DNA from: an uncultured Caldilinea sp.
GTDB lineage: Bacteria; Chloroflexota; Anaerolineae; Caldilineales; Caldilineaceae
Direction of reading: 5' to 3'
Assembly: GCA_937928035.1 (NCBI GenBank)
Contig: CALFWA010000046.1
Location: 7,501 to 28,407 of the forward strand
DNA length: 20,907 bases
This document shows positions 1 through 20,907 of the stretch, piece after piece. The notes below the pieces were generated by a model that saw only the letters and a program-made list of their open reading frames with translations, did not search any database and had not been told where the DNA came from. Each line of letters starts with the position of its first letter. Position 1 is the first letter of the stretch. The translations under genes were made by a program, and so were the position numbers.

Positions 1-2105
<2,105 letters not shown>

Positions 2106-2106
<1 letters not shown>

Positions 2107-2435
2107 TAGAGCACAATGCAAGGCCATTCACTGGCTGCGGCAATCTCTTCTTGAATAGACTCGGCGAAGGTGAACCCTTCTGAAAGGCGACCGTAGGCGC
2201 GCTGGAGTGCGCTGCGATCCAGCAAAATCAGGTCCGGTCGAATCCGCCGTGCAAGCTGATTGATATTGAGCGGCGTCACCGATTCCACATGGTCGACGCG
2301 TTCGATCACGCGACGCTCGACTGCCTGAGGACGCTCGATGGCGTCGCTCACGATCACCTGAATCTCTGGATTCTTCTGAAGTTGTTGCAGCGCCACCGTG
2401 CCGGCGGAATCCGCTCCGATCAACCAGATACGCAT
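2106..2435 (-). CDS. Small Rossmann-fold protein, TrkA-N-like
   Basis: A 109-residue protein opening with a beta strand and glycine-rich turn, MRIWLIGADSAGTVALQQL, like the start of a nucleotide-binding Rossmann domain (TrkA-N/RCK-N type). A second strand (IQVIVSD) and RIRPDLILLD follow. It is about the size of the N-terminal half of a TrkA-N domain and carries no second domain. A strong Shine-Dalgarno, AGGAGG at 2448-2443, lies 7 nt before the ATG. The gene starts 22 bp after the SLC13-type permease stop and ends in a one-base overlap with the STAND/TPR gene, so it sits tightly inside an operon. RCK-type domains often gate transporters by binding nucleotides. Whether this one regulates the permease upstream or the ATPase downstream is inference only. 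Confidence 0.8.
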
Positions 2436-2457
2436 AAGATTTCCTCCTGTAGGTCGT

Positions 2458-4092
<1,635 letters not shown>

Positions 4093-4191
4093 TTCACACC
4101 TAGATCGATTCTTAGGAAAGGAGGATGGAACAACGCTGGGTGCCTGCACAATACGCAGGCGTCGAACGGCGGCTTTGGGAACAGACTCCGT

Positions 4192-5337
<1,146 letters not shown>

Positions 5338-5345
5338 AGCCGCAA

Positions 5346-6179
<834 letters not shown>

Positions 6180-6337
6180 CTCTACTCTACCCTCATCGCG
6201 CCACGATCCGCTCGGTCTGCAAGCTCGCCGAGGAAAATCACGCACAGAATGGTGCAATTGGTTGATTCGATCTCTTTTCGATACAATGACGACACATAAA
6301 ACGAAATTTCCCATCAATCCTATCATCCATCCGTAGT

Positions 6338-8739
<2,402 letters not shown>

Positions 8740-8778
8740 AGATTGTTCTCATGTGAAACTCGGAACCGCTTCAAAACA

Positions 8779-8787
8779 TGGTATAAT
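8779..8787 (+). promoter_or_regulatory. Extended -10 box for the molybdo-hydroxylase operon
   Basis: TGGTATAAT is a perfect extended -10 (TGnTATAAT) in the 144-bp gap between the acylase stop and the FAD subunit ATG. No convincing -35 is seen at 17 bp, which extended -10 promoters tolerate. It predicts a leader of about 90 nt, with the GGGAG ribosome-binding site close to the ATG at 8884. Confidence 0.5.
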
Positions 8788-8883
8788 CAAAGTCGCAACC
8801 CTTTCAATATGCAAGCAGATTGATTCAGGCGCAAACGGAAACAGACGACACGACGCCATCATGTAACTCTTGGGAGTCGATTC

Positions 8884-9765
<882 letters not shown>

Positions 9766-9771
9766 ATTCGC

Positions 9772-10242
<471 letters not shown>

Positions 10243-10276
10243 ATTTCGGTCATGACAGAAATCACCAATCCCTGTG

Positions 10277-10444
10277 ATGGCGCTAAAATATATTTTCCGG
10301 CCAGCAGAATTGCCTGAGCGACTGCATGATGTATTGCCTGAAATTGCGCGGATCGAAGATGCAGCGCTGCTCAGGGCGGTTCATGAAGCCATCCGCTTCG
10401 CCGAGACGCCTGAAGATTTGGGGAAAGTCTATCAGAAAATGTGA
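10277..10444 (+). CDS. Small unknown ORF inside the molybdo-hydroxylase operon
   Basis: A 55-codon frame beginning MALKYIFRPAELPERL and ending EDLGKVYQKM, too short for an automatic ORF list. It fills most of the 280-bp gap between the 2Fe-2S and molybdopterin subunit genes. The product would be charged and helical, with no cysteines or membrane segment. I do not recognise a family. In favour of coding: amphipathic spacing of Leu/Ala/Ile and a position 34 bp after the previous stop. Against: no Shine-Dalgarno, and third-position GC visibly lower than its neighbours. A GTG directly before the ATG is an alternative start. It could be a small antitoxin-like protein, a fast-evolving operon member, or a chance frame. 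Confidence 0.4.
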   Translation: MALKYIFRPAELPERLHDVLPEIARIEDAALLRAVHEAIRFAETPEDLGKVYQKM

Positions 10445-10455
10445 AATGGTTCGTG

Positions 10456-10494
10456 TTGCGTGCTCCGTGCAGCCCTCCACCACGAAACATGCAA
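10456..10494 (+). repeat. Imperfect inverted repeat (hairpin) before the molybdopterin subunit gene
   Basis: The arms TTGCGTGCTCCGTG and CACGAAACATGCAA pair over 14 positions, with 11 Watson-Crick pairs, one G-U and two mismatches, around an 11-nt loop. GCAATACGCAATA follows directly, giving a run of TGCGT/ACGCA words. This looks like an intergenic repeat or an mRNA-stability hairpin. It lies 28 nt before the ATG of the large subunit and has no T-tract, so it is not a typical terminator. Confidence 0.45.
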
Positions 10495-10522
10495 TACGCA
10501 ATAGAGGAAAAAGGCGGAACCC

Positions 10523-12787
<2,265 letters not shown>

Positions 12788-13012
12788 AGTGTGGATTCCG
12801 CCGGTGCACCGCGACCTGACCGCCGGCGCAGAACGCGTACAGGTTGAAGCCGCCACGGTCGGCGAGATCGTGGCGGCGTTAGAGCGGCGTTTTCCCGGCC
12901 TGGCCGCGCGGCTCACGCAGGGCGACGCCTTGCGGCCGGGCATCGCCGTCGCCGTCAACGGCGTCATCAGCACGCGCGGCCTGCGGCAGCGCCTCAACGA
13001 GCCTTCCGAAAT

Positions 13013-13624
<612 letters not shown>

Positions 13625-13652
13625 TTCAATGATGATGGCGACGATGCATCGA

Positions 13653-13713
13653 CGGCGGATTCAGCCCAGATGAGGAGAGGACGGCGGGGAAGGCGTCCCA
13701 GCTGAATCCGTCG
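13653..13713. repeat. Inverted repeat in the gap between the secreted-protein gene and mutL
   Basis: The arms CGGCGGATTCAGC (13653-13665) and GCTGAATCCGTCG (13701-13713) are complementary at 12 of 13 positions across a 35-nt loop. If the minus-strand gene starts transcription just past the TACAGT box at 13721-13726, this dyad would form a hairpin at the very 5' end of its leader. It could also be a paired operator for the divergent promoters. Confidence 0.5.
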
Positions 13714-13720
13714 TAGCTTT

Positions 13721-13729
13721 ACTGTAGCA
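13721..13729 (-). promoter_or_regulatory. Possible extended -10 box for the secreted-protein gene
   Basis: On the minus strand TGCTACAGT matches the TG and four of six hexamer positions of TGnTATAAT. It would give a leader of about 120 nt that begins with the inverted repeat at 13653-13713. No clear -35 is seen. The call is weak and rests on context. Confidence 0.3.
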
Positions 13730-13741
13730 CGAATTTCGCGG

Positions 13742-13777
<36 letters not shown>

Positions 13778-13779
13778 GC

Positions 13780-15702
<1,923 letters not shown>

Positions 15703-15726
15703 TCGATGATTCGCAACCTCTCAACG

Positions 15727-15762
15727 CGAAGCCTTCCAGGGAGTCATCCCTGGAAGGCTTCG
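15727..15762. terminator. Perfect 16-bp hairpin between convergent genes
   Basis: CGAAGCCTTCCAGGGA and its exact complement flank a GTCA tetraloop, 24 nt after the mutL stop and 47 nt after the macroglobulin stop. As a perfect palindrome it can end transcripts from both sides. No T-tract follows directly on either strand, so it may act as an intrinsic terminator of the T-poor kind or mainly protect 3' ends. Confidence 0.7.
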
Positions 15763-15765
15763 GAT

Positions 15766-15788
15766 GGCTCGTTTGTCGAAAATGAGCC
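15766..15788 (+). terminator. Second hairpin behind the mutL terminator
   Basis: GGCTCGTTT and AAATGAGCC form a 9-bp stem (one G-U on the plus strand) around a 5-nt GTCGA loop, three bases after the first hairpin. A T-rich stretch (TTTGCTTTCTTT) follows on the plus strand. On the minus strand the G-U becomes an A-C mismatch, so the hairpin favours the mutL direction. Confidence 0.45.
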
Positions 15789-15809
15789 GACAGCGTTTGC
15801 TTTCTTTCC

Positions 15810-20279
<4,470 letters not shown>

Positions 20280-20521
20280 AGACGCCTCCTGAATGCAACA
20301 TTGCGGGAATCGGCTGAAACGCTTGTTCGCCCTGATTCTTGCCAGAACGCGCGTTGCAGTGCAAGAGGCATTTTTGTATCAAATACGCCTCATTGAATGT
20401 TACAACCCTATTCGAAGTCTAAATGACGGCGCCGTCAACCTGTGGAACATGCATTGAGTGGGTGCATGAAGGGGCCAGGGTGCGAAGAGTGCAAAGCAAT
20501 CGCCCAGATTCAGGCGCCACT
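20280..20521. other. Non-coding gap upstream of the macroglobulin gene
   Basis: No convincing gene in these 242 bases. The left end holds the AGGAGG ribosome-binding site of the macroglobulin gene. Around 20365-20391, GAGGC and GCCTC arms flank an AT-rich core containing the palindrome GTATCAAATAC (20376-20386), which could be an operator. No clear -35/-10 pair was found on the minus strand, and no strong terminator for the right-edge gene. Confidence 0.5.
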
Positions 20522-20907
20522 TCAGATCAAAATCCCTGATGGATCCCAACGACGCCGGATGGCCTGTGTAATGTCCTCGGCGTCGGCGCGCCATCCCCAC
20601 CGCTCTGGGCCGGCCATGATTTCTTCAGGGCCGGCAAGGACGGCGGCGTAGCCGCGCAGCGCCAGGGCTGGCTGCCGCGCACTCTGCAGGAAATTGCGCA
20701 ACATTGCAATGTCGTTCTGCGGCCAGCGCACGAGGAGCAAGCCAGAGGCCGCATCGATCAACCATGACCCTGTGCGCTGAACGTCTTCCGGCAACATCCG
20801 CCAGTAGAGCGCCAGGTGCTGTGGGGGAACGCCGACGCGCACAAGCAGGTCGCCGTCGCCCGCTGCGGCGAGATGCGCGCACCAACGTTCGGTCACAGGA
20901 AACTGTA
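20522..20907 (-). CDS. C-terminus of an FAD-linked oxidoreductase, GlcE-like (5' end cut by window edge)
   Basis: An open minus-strand frame enters from the right edge and ends at 20522, giving about 128 residues. A GTG at 20896 exists but the frame stays open upstream, so it is almost certainly internal. The C-terminal part, LLLVRWP, then ALRGYAAVLAGPEEI and DITQAIRRRWDPSGIL, resembles the end of glycolate oxidase GlcE and related FAD_binding_4 oxidases, where a final helix and DPxGIL close the cap domain. The FAD domain would lie outside the window. It ends at GILI, a few residues shorter than the common GILNPGR end. The substrate cannot be told. Confidence 0.6.
   Translation of the reverse strand, partial: QFPVTERWCAHLAAAGDGDLLVRVGVPPQHLALYWRMLPEDVQRTGSWLIDAASGLLLVRWPQNDIAMLRNFLQSARQPALALRGYAAVLAGPEEIMAGPERWGWRADAEDITQAIRRRWDPSGILI

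Noticed and set aside
4142..4160. GCCTGC/GCAGGC hairpin as a terminator after the TPR gene
   Set aside because: Only 6 bp with no T-tract; too weak to call, though mentioned with the gene.
6262..6287. TTGATT and TACAAT as a promoter pair for the acylase gene
   Set aside because: The spacer is only 14 bp; the alternative TTGGTT at 18 bp matches only three consensus positions.
10252..10317. A 21-codon ORF starting at ATG 10252, just after the 2Fe-2S subunit
   Set aside because: Too short, no ribosome-binding site, and overlaps the better 55-codon frame.

Overview
The window is a GC-rich, densely packed bacterial chromosome segment. Gene content, codon use and protein style point to Chloroflexota, perhaps near Caldilineae or Anaerolineae: a STAND/TPR protein, a CoxL-type molybdo-hydroxylase cluster, a long alpha-2-macroglobulin lipoprotein, and a secreted protein ending in a YAPLIV-like stretch. 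The assignment is inference; no rRNA or tRNA is present to anchor it. No mobile element, CRISPR array or phage gene was seen.

Left block, positions 1-6179, minus strand. Five genes are read right to left: a stand-alone RibD C-terminal-domain reductase, a membrane-anchored TPR protein, an SLC13/DASS-type permease, a small Rossmann-fold protein, and a STAND-type P-loop/TPR protein that leaves the window on the left. The last two share one base (TAATG). The TPR gene appears to have its own promoter, inside the end of the reductase gene.

Middle block, positions 6361-13130, plus strand. A membrane-anchored penicillin-acylase-family Ntn hydrolase is followed by a molybdenum hydroxylase operon in the order FAD subunit, 2Fe-2S subunit, a 55-codon unknown ORF, molybdopterin subunit, and a MoaD/ThiS-like protein. 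The three subunits together would form a xanthine dehydrogenase/CO dehydrogenase-family enzyme. The large subunit lacks the CO dehydrogenase active-site loop, so its substrate is open. The MoaD-like protein has its diglycine at residues 89-90 but reads on for 29 residues, into the antisense of a convergent gene.

Right block, positions 13013-20907. A secreted DUF4397-like protein (minus) is divergent from mutL (plus). mutL converges on a 1489-residue alpha-2-macroglobulin lipoprotein gene (minus), with two back-to-back hairpins between them. The C-terminus of a probable GlcE-like FAD oxidoreductase enters from the right edge.

Most notable signals: (1) a predicted membrane hairpin with an internal lipoprotein-signal-like segment where the bait region of the macroglobulin should lie; (2) the diglycine tail of the MoaD-like protein; (3) an extended -10 box exactly 7 nt before the ATG of two unrelated genes that lack Shine-Dalgarno sites, which suggests leaderless transcripts. 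I did not find a complete, clearly new multi-gene system.
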